From Sepiola atlantica (taxonomy: Eukaryota > Mollusca > Cephalopoda > Sepiida > Sepiolidae), in the NCBI GenBank assembly GCA_963556195.1, contig OY744532.1:100666206-100730205 (forward strand): a stretch of 64,000 nucleotides of DNA, given 5' to 3'. Positions 1-11,358 of the stretch are shown here, piece by piece (within the stretch, counting starts at the first letter, position 1; every line of letters starts with the position of its first letter). Under the pieces are notes generated by a model, which was not told the origin of the DNA, made no database searches, and was given only the letters and a program-made list of their open reading frames with translations. Position numbers and translations under genes: made by a program.

Positions 1-181
1 AATCCCACCATAACTTGAGGATAATAATATTGGTGTTTTTTGTTTGACTTAAAATTGTGATGTTAATTAATCAGTACTGACGCAAAGATAAATGGGATTT
101 TAATAAATAAATTGTTTAATAAGTGATATAAATAATGTCATAATTTAGTTTATTTCAATTAACCATATATATCTATATATA

Positions 182-740
182 TACGAAGCCTGTCTAAAAC
201 GTATCTGACCTTAGGCCAGAAAAAATATTTCAAATACGTGACGGGGTTGGGACCATAATCTCTTCAAAGTAGACTCCTTGTGCTTGCACACACTTAGCCG
301 ACCAATCCATCTGCTGCCGGAAACACCTCTGGAAGTCTTTTTTTGGAATGGTGTTCATCTCCGCCGTCGCGTTCTGCATTATCTCTTTTTTTCGCGCCCT
401 CTCAACAACAGCTGCACTCCAAGCAGTTTGGGGCCTGCCAGGACGCTGGTCACTCTCCGCTGATGTGCGGCCATTTTTTAATCGGTTGAACCATTCCTTA
501 ATTTGTATTACACCCATCGCATCTTATCCAAACACCTGCTGAATCTAATGCAATGGCGGAGATTAACATCATTCCAAAAGAAGACTTCCAGAAGTGTTTC
601 TGGCAGTGGATGGATCGGTGGGCTAAGTGTGTGTGAAAGCACAAGGGACCTACTTTGAAGGGGATTAGGGTCTCAACCCCGTCACGTAGTTGAAATATTT
701 TTTTGGCCTAAGGTCGAATACTTTTTAGACAGGCCTCGTA
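182..740. mobile_element. Palindromic, internally deleted mariner-like element
   Basis: The two ends are inverted repeats of about 70 bp: one starts tacgaagcctgtctaaaa at 182, and the other ends ttttagacaggcctcgta at 740. They are flanked by TA-rich target sequence. Inside, the minus strand at 230-517 reads a mariner helix-turn-helix segment (IKEWFNRLKNGRTS, then SDQRPGRP) joined directly to a transposase C-terminal segment (KDFQRCFRQQMDW, AKCVQAQGVYFEE). The plus strand at about 545-665 repeats the C-terminal segment (PKEDFQKCFWQWMDRWAKCV) with a stop. The element is therefore a fold-back with arms near 190 bp, both derived from the transposase 3' end, and lacks the catalytic core. It is non-autonomous and inactive. 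Confidence 0.8.
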
Positions 741-1378
741 TATATCTATATAGTATACATTTTTATTTATACAAACATGTAGGTTACATATGTGCAGACA
801 TGTTTTGACTATAGCCTTATTTTGTCTTAGGCTTGTCAGGCCAGAATTCGAGGATCATTTTCTGTTTTCTTTGATTTTTTTTTTTTCTGTATGTTGGGTT
901 ATTCACTTAAATGTTTAATTTTACTTCAGTCGAAGTTCTCAGAAATCAAGGGGCCCCTTCCTGGGGCTAACACTTGATCTCTATATGAGATACATAGATA
1001 CCCGAATATTCTATTAAAATTCTCCTTTATTTCTCAAGCATTGAGTTAGTAAAAAAGTTAAGAATAATTTCTTCTCTCCCCAACTGACCAGTCAAGTATG
1101 TCATAGTATATCTTTCTGGTGGTCTGTTGGTCTTACCGGATTCCAGGACAAGAATTCATCTAGTCTGGTGGAGTATCCAGCTACGTGGTGTTACTTGAGG
1201 TAACATCACTCAGAGAAGATGCACTATTCCTCGTATGAGGGGATCTTATTTGTGCTGCGGATACTATGTAATTTTGAATATTTGGTCAGGGTTTACTTGT
1301 AGGGGTAAGTATCCTCATGTCAGGTTGTCCTGACAAACCCTTGTACAGAGAGACCGAAGACACTCGAGGATAGTGTCT

Positions 1379-1475
1379 AGTAGGTAATTCAAACTCCCCT
1401 TTAGGTAATTCAAACTCCCCAGTAGGTAATTGAAACTCCCCAGTAGGTAATTCAAACTCCCCAGTAGGTAACTCA
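1379..1475. repeat. 21-bp minisatellite, about 4.5 copies
   Basis: The unit is agtaggtaattcaaactccc plus c. One copy begins ttt instead of agt and the last is truncated. The minus strand is open as a repeated ELPTGEF heptad, which is a by-product of the 21-bp period. Confidence 0.9.
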
Positions 1476-2917
1476 ATGCACATTTATGTATGCGTTAAAG
1501 TATCAAAAATATTTTCTTTAGTTTTATTCAGGGTATATAAAAGCATTCAAATTCTATTTATTTGATTATTTCTTTTTAGTTTGTTTTTAGTTATCTTTGT
1601 TGGGATTCCTGATATGTATAAATTGTTGCTTCTACTTTTCTCCAAAAAGGAATCCTGACAATTGTCTTAAAAAAAAAAAAAGAAGAAAATCCATTAGTGA
1701 ACAATTTTAAAATGGGTCTTCAGTCACTTATGCAAACACTCGCATCCATTTTCTTTGCATAACATAACGAAGTCTAAATATAAAATATAGATACAAGTAT
1801 TTTATAACATGCATACTTTTTCTTTCTAAAGAAATGAAGTTTAAAAACTTTTGTTTCCGAGCAACTTTTATCAATATTGCATTTGAAAAGAATTAAAACA
1901 ACTGGCAAAAACGAATGTTTAAATTGTTAAAAGAATTCCATTTATACAAAAAAAAATATATATACGTAGTTAAATACAAAAGCTTACAGTAAATTTCTTT
2001 CTTACTTTTCTTTTGTGTTTAATTATCTGGTTGATTTGTTTTGAAAAAGAAATATCTCCGAAAAATTGTACAATAGAGAAAGTATTTCATTTTAATGAAA
2101 CATTTTGAAAGTAGGTATTTTGTATTTAAAAGTGGAAGTCCTAATTTTCTGTTGTTTTTTTTGAATAAAATACAAAGTATCTCTTTTGAAAATGTCATAC
2201 ATTTATCATCCCCAAATTATTATTATATATATACTAGCAATACCTTTTGGAAATTCCATGGTACTTTCTACATAATCTGTATAATTTACTGTTACTTTTG
2301 AAATAATAAATGTCTGTCTGGGTCAATACCATTAAGAAATGACTATTCTTTCGTAATAATAATTGTCATTGTCAGCTAAATATTATTTAAATCAATAAAA
2401 CTAATAAGTCTCTTTTTTCTTTCTTTCTTTATTTATTTATTTCAAATTGTAGCAATTTAATTCTTTTTAAAACAATAAATATTCTGTCTTACTGTAAAAA
2501 TAATTGTCAGCTGAATATTCTACAAATTAAAAAAAAAAAATGACTAACTTTTTGAAATGTATTTATTCAAAATTGTACTTTTTTGGTCAACGGGATGACA
2601 TAATTTGCTTTTGGAACAATTCATTTTAAGTGTTTTTTTTTTTTTTTAAATGGGTAAAGTCGGAATTGTGACATCAGATTAATCACTAATCGGACGATCT
2701 CATTTTTTTAAAGTGTGTGAAAGGTGATAATGTACGTACCCACGTGAAATGCCTTAGTATATTATTATAGATATTTTCGATTCCATTTGTTAAAATTATC
2801 TTCTCATAAATGTAGTTGTTCTGAATAAATAACTGTGTCACCTACTGCAGTTTCATTCATGTCTATACCATTTACCGATGGCTTTACTGATGGTTTTTCT
2901 TTTTCCTTTCTCTCTAG

Positions 2918-3064
2918 CAAACTGACTTAGATGGTGAAGTTCCAGCTACGACGGTGACGCCAGTTACTACTGTGGCGCAAGTCGGAACCACAGGGCCAAA
3001 ACGCCTCCATGTTTCAAATATTCCTTTCCGGTTCCGTGAAGCAGACTTGAAAGGGTTATTAGGG
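2918..3064 (+). CDS. RBFOX1: RBFOX exon: N-terminal linker end and start of RRM
   Basis: Coding exon of an RBFOX family splicing regulator, a nuclear/cytoplasmic protein that binds (U)GCAUG in pre-mRNA through one RRM. The reading frame starts QTDLDGEVPATT, is rich in Thr/Val, then reaches PKRLHVSNIPFRFR, which is the RRM beta1 strand/RNP2 (LHVSNI) and the phenylalanine-bearing loop typical of Fox proteins. It ends in EADLKGLLG. The acceptor is a pyrimidine tract ending tctctag|caa and the donor is ggg|gtaagt. Length is 147 nt, phase 0 at both ends, so it joins the 54-nt exon directly. Upstream exons encoding the N-terminus are outside the window. Odd point: the alpha1 helix reads EADLKGLLG where the families I know read DPDLRxMFG. 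An in-frame ATG or GTG inside the exon is not a credible start. Vertebrates have three paralogues (RBFOX1-3), so the symbol denotes the family. Confidence 0.94.
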
Positions 3065-5082
3065 GTAAGTGGCGTCTTTTCCTTTAGTTACTTACATTTT
3101 TTTTTTGTCTTTTCTGTTAACCAAATTTTTAAAGGTTGTTGCGAAAGTTTTAAGGAGAAGAATTCATTAAAGAAATAAATATTTGTTTAAATTTAGATTT
3201 AATTTCGGCCTTTGTATGAATGTGTGAATATGTATGCGTAAACAATATACTTTCGAAATGTGTGCAACCTTCAGGTTTTGCGGACTGTAAGAATAACATT
3301 ATGGAAAAAAAAGCTCTAAAAATGTGTGTGATCGTGTTAATAAAAATGAACAACTTAGATCAGTTGTGTGAGAGTATTTACACTGGGTTTTCGGTGCAAA
3401 ATAGGCTTTAAAAAAAAAAAAAGAATCTGACCTGTTAAAATTGCCTTTTTTTAGTGTTTTTTGTTGAGTCCTCATCAATTATGACAATAGATTAACCTTA
3501 CAGAAATGGATATTATGCATTTGGATTCTTGGATTTTTCAAATGTAAGCTTTTCTCTCTGAGATTCATATTTGCAAACTATCTTCTTAATCAGGTCAGTA
3601 GAATCATAGATTCATTGCCATTATCATCACTATTTGGGAATAGTCTTGATTTATTGCCAGAGTAAGGGGACTCTAATCAAAGAAATTTATGAGAGAGATC
3701 TTGTTGGTGGGTTTAGAACAACTGTTGTCCTATTCCTTAGCAAATTAAAAACACCCAAAAGAAGATCCAAAAGTTATTCAGATATAATATGCAAGACGTT
3801 CCTTTTTGGTCTTGTGCCACATCTTATTTTATAAAGAAAATTACTTATGTCAACATTTTTGTAAATTGTTGGCTAGGAGCAAAGTGTAGTATCTGTTCTG
3901 AGACTGCACTTCATTTTTTTTTTTTTTGTCCTTAGTGAAGGAGAAATTCTAGACAAGGGCAAATTTTTTAAATTTTTGTTCCAATCCAGAGTGCTCCTTT
4001 TTTTTACCCACATTAAAAACCGACGTTGTATCTAACCCTGCCCTCATGGGGAGGCAAGTAAATAGGTACATTTTTTTTAAGTGCTAAGGTGTTGTTTACT
4101 GAATGCTGCCTTTTCTAGCAGTAAAAAGAAACATTGTCATCTTATGGAATTATAAAGAACTAACAAAAATGGACATTTAATTATACCATTTTCAGCACGT
4201 AAGTTCGGAATCTGTGAATGTGTGATGCCTTATTGGTAAAATACGTCTACATATTTAGTACAAATCAGTTGATTTTAGTTGATTAACGATTATAAATCTG
4301 GTATAAAAACGCTAATATTGATATTTGTAAAATCAGTGTGTAGAGCTTTATTAAGTAGTCAAATATGTGATTTTGATCTGAGCATAAGTGAAATAATTCG
4401 AGTGTTTTGCGAAAGGTAAGGAAAATGTTATTTTGATGTTTTTGTTTTGTTTTAAATAAATGTAAAATTATTTTTTATTCTAAAACAAATGTATCTTTGT
4501 AATTATTATTTATTTGTTTTAAAAAAAAAATCTTTTTTAATTAATCTTTCTTCTACTCTGCTGGAGTTCCTATCTCAAATCTCTGGAGGTTGGTGCCAAT
4601 TTTCAGAAGCAGTTCCAGAAGGCCTTTATCCTTCTCTGCATCTTTTGAATAATTAAAAGAAAAAAAAGAAAGAAAAAAAAAGTGGGGAAAAAAAACAAAC
4701 AAAAGCTTGTTTCTTTTTTTTATTAGCGTTACACGTGTGATTTCCCCCCACCTCCTTAGATTGGCTTATTTAAAACTAAATTGACAGAATTAATTAAAAT
4801 AAAAGGCAGATCAGCACTAACTCCCAGGCTTGACTGTGAGTGGATAAAAAAAAAAGGATGATTTAAAAAAAAAAAAAATGATTGTTGGTGTGATTGCTAA
4901 TTAACACACAACATTTTCCCTGCTAGATATTCCTTCAATTTCCAAAGGGCCCCAAAATGATTTTTTTTTTTTTTTTTACATGTAAAATATTTTTTTTTTA
5001 AAAGACTCCTTCAGGTCAAGTTTGGGGACCAACTGCTTTTATATGTGTGTGTGTGTGTGCACCTTTTTTGTGTGTGGACAGC

Positions 5083-5112
<30 letters not shown>
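5083..5112. repeat. (AAT)n microsatellite
   Basis: Ten AAT units, preceded by a short GT run at about 5044-5060. Confidence 0.9.
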
Positions 5113-5114
<2 letters not shown>

Positions 5115-5519
5115 ATTTCTGCACGTGTTTTTGTGCATGTAGGCAGTCGGGACACACTTTTAAGTGACTTTTTTTCTTTTTGGGCATGTCCGCAAATGTG
5201 TTATTGTTACTTCTACTGCCACACATTAAAAGTCCTGTGTATACGCATGGGTGCATGGTTCAGCGCATGTCTTGCACGCATGCCTGAACTTACATGTGCA
5301 ATTACACGTCTCGTGTCTTTGTTATTTCATTTTTTTTTTTTTTTTAAATTGCTCACTTTTCTGTGTGTGTTCATGTGTGGATGTTTGGATGTGTAAATAA
5401 ATAGACTAAGTTCAAATAAACTTATGACCGTGCCCAGACCCCCCCCCCTCTAACGTGCAGTTAGATTTTAAAAAAAAAATAAATAAACACAAAAAAATAA
5501 CACAAAAAACTAAGTGTCT

Positions 5520-5655
5520 CATTTGTAATATTTGAATTATTTGGACTACTAGTCTCATATTGGATGCTATTTTCACATTTAAAAGAAAAATAACATCCAA
5601 GATGAGAATAGCAGTCCAAATAATTCAAATTATCAATCCTCATCAAAAAAAAAAA
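5520..5655. mobile_element. Short end-only copy of fold-back family A
   Basis: A palindrome whose arms read atttggactactagtctcat on the left and the inverse (gatgagaatagcagtccaaa) on the right, ending aatcctcatc. It matches the outer ends of the larger elements at 22937-23335 and 51655-52240, with the whole centre missing. Confidence 0.65.
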
Positions 5656-6244
5656 AATTGGAAACATAAGTGTCTAGTGTTTATGCATACATTCATGTAT
5701 ATACATACATACATAAAAAATCACTATTTTAAATAATCTTTAAAAGAATCATTATTTTATCTCTAATAAACCCATTCCGAAATAGGTTTAAAGCAGCAAA
5801 GTGTGTCCCAATAAGTGCCGAAATCTGTTCAAATCAAGTATAAATAAGATCGACTGATATTATTTAATATTTTCTAAAAAAACAATATTTAATGTAATAT
5901 GAATTCTAAAATAATTATAAACATTTTTATCAAGAATATTTCTTGCCTTTTGTATAATAGAATTAAAAGCAAACAAGTTTCAAAGATTTACAAATTCCTT
6001 GTGAATGATATGAACGGTTTACTGTTTTTTTTTTTTGTTTTTTTTTTTAAATAAAGTTATCAAATTATATAACAATGAATACTTAAATATAAGAAACCCA
6101 ATATAAAGGGAGGAGGGGAAATCAATTAATATAGAATTATCGAATTGAACTGATTAAATATAGTTACACTTTTCTTGCTTTAAATATTTCAAATATTTAA
6201 TTTGAGGCTTGAACTGAATGTGGTCATTTATGCATATACCTTAG

Positions 6245-6253
6245 TGTGTGTGG

Positions 6254-6295
<42 letters not shown>
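6245..6295. repeat. (TG)n(TA)n microsatellite
   Basis: A TG-rich run passes into about 18 TA units. Confidence 0.9.
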
Positions 6296-6299
<4 letters not shown>

Positions 6300-6404
6300 C
6301 ACTTGTCAGAAGAAAGCTATGTTATCAATTGTGTTCATGAGAACACATTTGACTCTTAATTCCATCTTAACTTCTGCTGACGTGACAATATATGTGTCTG
6401 TCTT

Positions 6405-6412
<8 letters not shown>

Positions 6413-6449
<37 letters not shown>
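6413..6449. repeat. (TA)n microsatellite at the LINE remnant boundary
   Basis: About 18 TA units directly abut the 3' end of the retrotransposon remnant that follows. Confidence 0.9.
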
Positions 6450-6452
<3 letters not shown>

Positions 6453-7230
6453 GAACCATCCACAAACAGCTGTTTCGTCATATACAACTCATCAATGTAG
6501 CTAGACATAGCGAGATCGTCAACTGATCCTCTCCATGTCTTAAGTGGCCTACCATGTGGCTTTGGGTCATCGACATTGATGTGGGACACACTTTGGAGCA
6601 TTTTGGACGACTGAAGCCGCGTAACGTGGCCAAACCAGTTGAGACATCATTGTGCAACATACTTTCTCATCGAGACCGATAGAGTGAGACCGGCAATTTT
6701 CAGTGCAGCCAGGATCATGTCATTCGGACGTTTTGTCGTTGACCACGTTTCGCAGCCATACGAGAGTACAGGTCGGATATGTGTGTTGTATGCTGCTACT
6801 CTCGCATACAACGAGATCCCTGCATTTTGTAAAATTGTTGACAGCTGCCTGAAGACTCTCCATGTACAGATATGTCGTCTTATAATTGTCAGTTCGCCCT
6901 CCCTGGAATCAATTGTGTTATCTAGGTAGGCGAATTTATTGACTCTTTCGACACCTGCAGCAATTTCTTTCCATCGACGGCAGATTTCGACAGGTGCTGC
7001 AAATTAAATAGCGCTGCATCTGTTACACAGAGCACCGACAAGTTGGTGCACCTTTTGTGGCACCACTTATTGCATGTTCTACATTTGATGGAGTTCTAGC
7101 TAGTTCCAAACTTACGGATGATGCATGGGTATTTTACTTGTGGAACCAATATCATCTGTTTAGCGTCAGATATCATATGCTTCGTCTTTGTCATATTATC
7201 CGTGAAGCGGCCCCTTTCAAGCGCTGATTT
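6450..7230 (-). pseudogene. Non-LTR retrotransposon (LINE) reverse-transcriptase 3' remnant
   Basis: Read on the minus strand, in order, with frameshifts and stops: a Cys/His segment (CNKWCHKRC), VERVNKFAYLD, a region ending LSYGCETWSTT, LNWFGHVTRL and DDPKPHGRPLKTWRGSVDDL. This order (Cys motif, YLD, YGCETW, WFGH, GRP.K.W...L) is typical of the C-terminal part of LINE ORF2 in marine invertebrates. It lacks the catalytic core and is a 5'-truncated dead copy, in antisense to RBFOX. Confidence 0.75.
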
Positions 7231-7627
7231 CCACCTGTTAAATGGAATTATCACTAACAACATTAATATTGGACATTAATGTTTGTCAGTCTTGAAAATG
7301 GCAGCTTGAAAGTTTGAATCCATCAATATAGAATTTTTAAAAAAAATATGCTTATGTAAAACACGCAATAATGTGAACTAGTTCTTCGTTTTCACTAAAT
7401 GTATTCATTGTTCAAAAATTATGATTGGCTCTGTGCAAGGGTTTTTCTTACTTAAAAAAAGAAATCATCAAGGGAAGTAACTCTTATTTTCCATTAAAGA
7501 ATATAAAAAAACTGTCTCCCTAACAACTAGAATTTTATTACATTTCTTTTTTATTATATTTTTTTAAATGTTCAAGAAACTAAAAATCAATAATTAAAAT
7601 TAATTCACTGCATCATGTGCAATACTG

Positions 7628-7629
<2 letters not shown>

Positions 7630-7675
<46 letters not shown>
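7630..7675. repeat. (TA)n microsatellite
   Basis: An uninterrupted AT run of about 45 bp. Confidence 0.92.
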
Positions 7676-7679
<4 letters not shown>

Positions 7680-7975
7680 TGGACGTTTCATAACCATTAA
7701 AACTATATAAAGAAAAAAAAAAACCAAAAAAAACATTTTAGTCCCAAGTCATTCGGTGGAAAATCACTTTTATAAGTAAATTTACTTTTAGCAGTTACTA
7801 TATTAGTTTGCTTCCAAGAATTTACGCTAGTCTTAACATTATTTAAGGGATCATCAGTTGTTTACCATGAAAAACTGTTTCGAGAATTTAAAAACAAAAC
7901 AGTATTTTATTTCATGGCTTCCCAGCAGAGTTGATCAGACCCCACTTCCCTTAAAAGGCAAGAACATATATATAT

Positions 7976-8043
7976 ATTAGTATTTCATGTAACCACATAA
8001 AATTTTATAAGGAGATATAATTTTTTATGTATCAATTTTCAGT
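7976..8043. repeat. Dispersed repeat, copy 1 (inverted copy at 57430-57500)
   Basis: The segment containing ataaggagatataatttttt and ending in gtatcaattttcagtat is repeated with few differences in inverse orientation at 57430-57500. It adjoins the hairpin at 8084-8250 and may belong to the same element. Confidence 0.7.
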
Positions 8044-8083
8044 ATTTACTTTAACAGTGCTCGATACGTAAGTAGAGCTAGGT

Positions 8084-8250
8084 AGTAAGCTATGAAAATA
8101 TATTTATGGCAATTAAGCTACACAGAGGCTCCCGCGTTTCATCCCCGGGGGGGAAGGGAATCTTCAGGCAGTCTGAAGATTCCCTGTGGGGATGAAACGC
8201 GGGAGCCTCTGTGTAGCTTAATTGCCATAAATATATTTTCATAGCTTACT
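8084..8250. repeat. Long hairpin with about 64-bp near-perfect arms
   Basis: The left arm starts agtaagctatgaaaatat and contains ctcccgcgtttcatcccc. The right arm is its inverse, ending atattttcatagcttact. The centre holds a second smaller palindrome, gaatcttcag...ctgaagattc. A diverged relative of one arm (atgaaac...ctgtgtagc...cataaatatattttcata) occurs at about 15120-15172, which shows a mobile family. As RNA it would fold into an extended stem. Confidence 0.85.
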
Positions 8251-9047
8251 ATATATATATTTAGTTCATTCTATTTTGATAGGATTTGTTGATATGTTGT
8301 TAAGTTATATCAAATGAGATGCAAACTTTTGAAATCTTTCATTCATTTAAAAACAAAAAAGAAAAAACATTTAATCTCACAAATTTTAAAATGCATACAT
8401 TTTGAGAGAAAGAGAGAGAAAGAGATACAAAAATGTCGACCTTACTTAAAAACAAATCGTTCATTTGGTCAGCTTTTGCTGCATTCGTTTTGGACACACT
8501 TCAAGAGATTTCAGCACCAAAATGGTGCTTTGAAAGCTGGCACTATTCTTAGTATTTCCTTGCCCTCATCTCTTTCTGCCACTCACGTTGACCTGTAGGT
8601 TGTTCTGATGATCAATATTCTATGAATTAATCATTACTTGTAAAAAGAAATGCCATCCCATAATTTTGTGTTTCCTTTTGTTTATCTGCAATTATTTGTG
8701 TCAATCAGATGTTATCCATATCATTTATAATAGCCTATTTGATAAAACCCTCACTAGAAAAAAAAAAAAACAGAAAGTGTTTGTTGTCTTTTTGAAACCC
8801 CACCTTTCCATTCTTACCCCTTGTTTTCCTTACATGTATTAGGGGTTGGGGTTATCTTTTGATTTCCAATTATGCCCTATCGATTAAAACAATCTTTAAT
8901 TGATAATCAAATTTTTGTATTCTTTAAAATAGTAATTATTATTATCATCATTATTATTATTATTATTACTGTTTTTTTTTTTAATACAAATATTATGATC
9001 TGTTGTATGTGGTTTGAAATATCAGTGGCAAAATATTCTTTTTGCAG

Positions 9048-9101
9048 CAATTTGGGACAATTTTAGATGTAGAAATAATATTTAATGAACGTGGCTCAAA
9101 G
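9048..9101 (+). CDS. RBFOX1: RBFOX 54-nt RRM exon
   Basis: The exon encodes 18 residues, QFGTILDVEIIFNERGSK, which cover the end of RRM helix 1, strand beta2 and the beta2-beta3 turn. The sequence is almost identical to vertebrate and fly Fox proteins. The acceptor is ttttgcag|caa and the donor is aag|gtaagt. It is 54 nt, phase 0 to 0, the same size as the corresponding vertebrate exon. Its last residue, K, begins the RNP1 motif that continues in the next coding exon 18.6 kb downstream. Confidence 0.96.
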
Positions 9102-9752
9102 GTAAGTGTGACTTCCAGTCCTATGGTACATTTTCTTTTTCCTTCTCACCAACCAAATGTTAACCTTCAGGGAAGTTCATGTTGGCTGTAAGCATTCAAG
9201 ACTTGAAAACTTATTCCAGTTGCTTGGTATTCACTCTCATTCTTACCTTTAGTCAATCATCTTTGTTTTAATGAAATATGACAGTGCTCTAAGAAATAGT
9301 TACAGAGCAACCTACGGATTGTCTACTAAACTTGCATAAGTCTTATTTTTACTTTGACCTATAAAATGGCGGTTTTAATCTTACAAAGTGAATTAAAACT
9401 CTGGACTTTCAATCTTGTGTACAATAATGGATTTCTAAGAAACAGATGTACACCAAAGTTGCACCTCTTTATATTTTAAACAGACTTCTTATTAATATAT
9501 AAAATAAAAGATGGTGACTTCTAAAAAATTTTTTTAGCACATGTATTGCACAGTACAATTGTTTTGGTGATATGTGCAAATGTAAGTCGTTTTTTCTGCA
9601 TTTCTGAAGATTCATCGTGTCTATGAAATTCAAACTTTGTAAAAATTCTACCTTTATTTTGATTATATAGTGATGATGATGAAACAGTCGTAATTTTGCA
9701 ATAAAGAGCAATTTGCTTGATACAAGACTTTTGGCTTTGTCTGAAACGATAT

Positions 9753-9758
<6 letters not shown>

Positions 9759-9792
<34 letters not shown>
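9759..9792. repeat. (TA)n microsatellite
   Basis: About 17 TA units at the edge of the dispersed repeat that follows. Confidence 0.92.
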
Positions 9793-9795
<3 letters not shown>

Positions 9796-10030
9796 AGCCT
9801 GATGTTAAAAGTTGGACCTAGATAACATTTAGGCTGACAAATCAAACTTTGATTCTGACGAGCCAATTTTGATTTGTTATTGTGGTACTATGTTATTGGC
9901 AATTAACTAATGTACTTCGCTACAATTTATTTTAAAACAATACTCTATATGCTTAGGTAGTTTGCTAATAATGGAGACATTCTTGAACAAACACCTCAAT
10001 TGAGGAGAATAACTTATTCTTTTAGTAAAA
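9793..10030. mobile_element. Dispersed repeat D, copy 1 (copy 2 at 52509-52845)
   Basis: The region shares gctgacaaatcaaacttt and several following blocks (gccaattt, atttgttattgt, gttattgg, gagaataact) with 52530-52740 in the same orientation. No terminal hairpin is recognisable here. The second copy ends in a Helitron-like terminus, so this is probably a fragment of the same non-autonomous element. Confidence 0.6.
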
Positions 10031-11242
10031 GTTCCTTATTTGCTTTTTTAGCTTAGATACTGATCCTAACAACAAAAAAAGGCAAAGTTATCGGACAGAA
10101 TTTATCTACAAAATAAATTTGAACATACAGGATCCTGAACATTAGATAGATTTTTTTTTTTTTCTAAACAAATTATGAAGAGAGTGTAATCTGATCTGTT
10201 ATCACTAATTTATACAATTGTTGTTTCTCTAACTGCAAGAATCTTCTATTTATGTAGAAAAAGTAATAAATAAAGAAGAATTAATTATTATTTTTATTAT
10301 TTTTCTCTTCCCATCCTCTGTTTATTCTTGTTTCCCAAATTGAACAGGAGAGAAAAAGGTTTTATTTAGATTCCGTGAGTGCCTTCAGCAATCACATCGT
10401 ATATTCTATTACATCCCCTCCTTAAGTATTTGCCTAAAGGAAGACAATTCATATGATGAGTAGATAACACATCACTGCCTCAGTGGAGATGATCATTTTT
10501 AAGCAGACGATTCTTCATCTATTTTTCAGTTTGCCATTGAAAAGATGATGCTGTGATTAATGGTATCATTAAATGATTTCATTTATTCCACAAGATGAAA
10601 ATAAAGAATCTGTCTTTGATGCAAAATGATGGGATGTAATATTTTTTGTCTGGTCATTTATTTATTTTTTTTTTAAGATCAGTGAATAAGGCTAAGATAA
10701 AATATATATCTTACACAACTACCTTTTAGTGATGTACAGTTTTTGACTTGACTTTCGCCATACTTCAGAGAGCTTCACCAAATGCTTGAGAACAAAATTC
10801 CACCATTTATCACAGTCTTTTAATGTCAGCCCTTATCTGGTGAACCCAGTTATTTGGTGGGTATTCTGTAGAAAATGTGTAAACAACTGTGTTTAATTAG
10901 ATTCTGTTAAATTTGTTACATATTTATTTCATATTAATCATTTATACATGAAAAATGAAAAAAAAATGCTGAACAATTTTGACATATATAAATATGGGAG
11001 AGAAATATCTATGCATGTCCTCACATGGATACAAACAATTATTTGCAATAAATGATTTCGTGTGGAAGGCGTGACGGTGATCTGTCAGGATAACGAAGAA
11101 GTATCTATTTTATTATTTATTGTTGATAGTTAATTATGTTCGGAAATTAAGTTGGTGCTCTGATAAAATTGAGGAAACACCGTAGATTTGCAGTAGATTT
11201 GCAGTAGGTTTGCAGTAGATGACCTTGAAGTATCGGTATTTT

Positions 11243-11358
11243 TGATGTTCTTTGGTACTGTATGTATAAAAATTTATGGTAGTTTAACTGTTCTTTTTTT
11301 GATGTTCTTTGGTACTGTATGTATAAAAATTTATGGTAGTTTAACTGTTCTTTTTTTG
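11243..11358. repeat. 58-bp tandem duplication
   Basis: Two essentially identical units start gatgttctttggtactgtat at 11243 and 11301. Just before them, at 11187-11220, a 10-bp motif gatttgcagt is repeated about three times. Confidence 0.9.

Larger units (their letters stand above)
1..2917 (+). other. RBFOX intron upstream of the first visible exon
   Basis: Intronic. It contains the palindromic mariner derivative at 182-740 and the 21-bp minisatellite at 1379-1475. Otherwise it is AT-rich sequence with A and T runs. No conserved coding segment was recognised, so the N-terminal exons must be further upstream. Confidence 0.7.
3065..9047 (+). other. RBFOX intron between the 147-nt and 54-nt exons
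   Basis: This 6.0-kb intron is AT-rich with many homopolymer runs. It contains a short AAT array, a truncated fold-back (5520-5655), TA/TG microsatellites, a LINE remnant (6450-7230) and a long hairpin (8084-8250). No alternative exon encoding a canonical DPDLRxMFG helix was seen. Confidence 0.7.
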
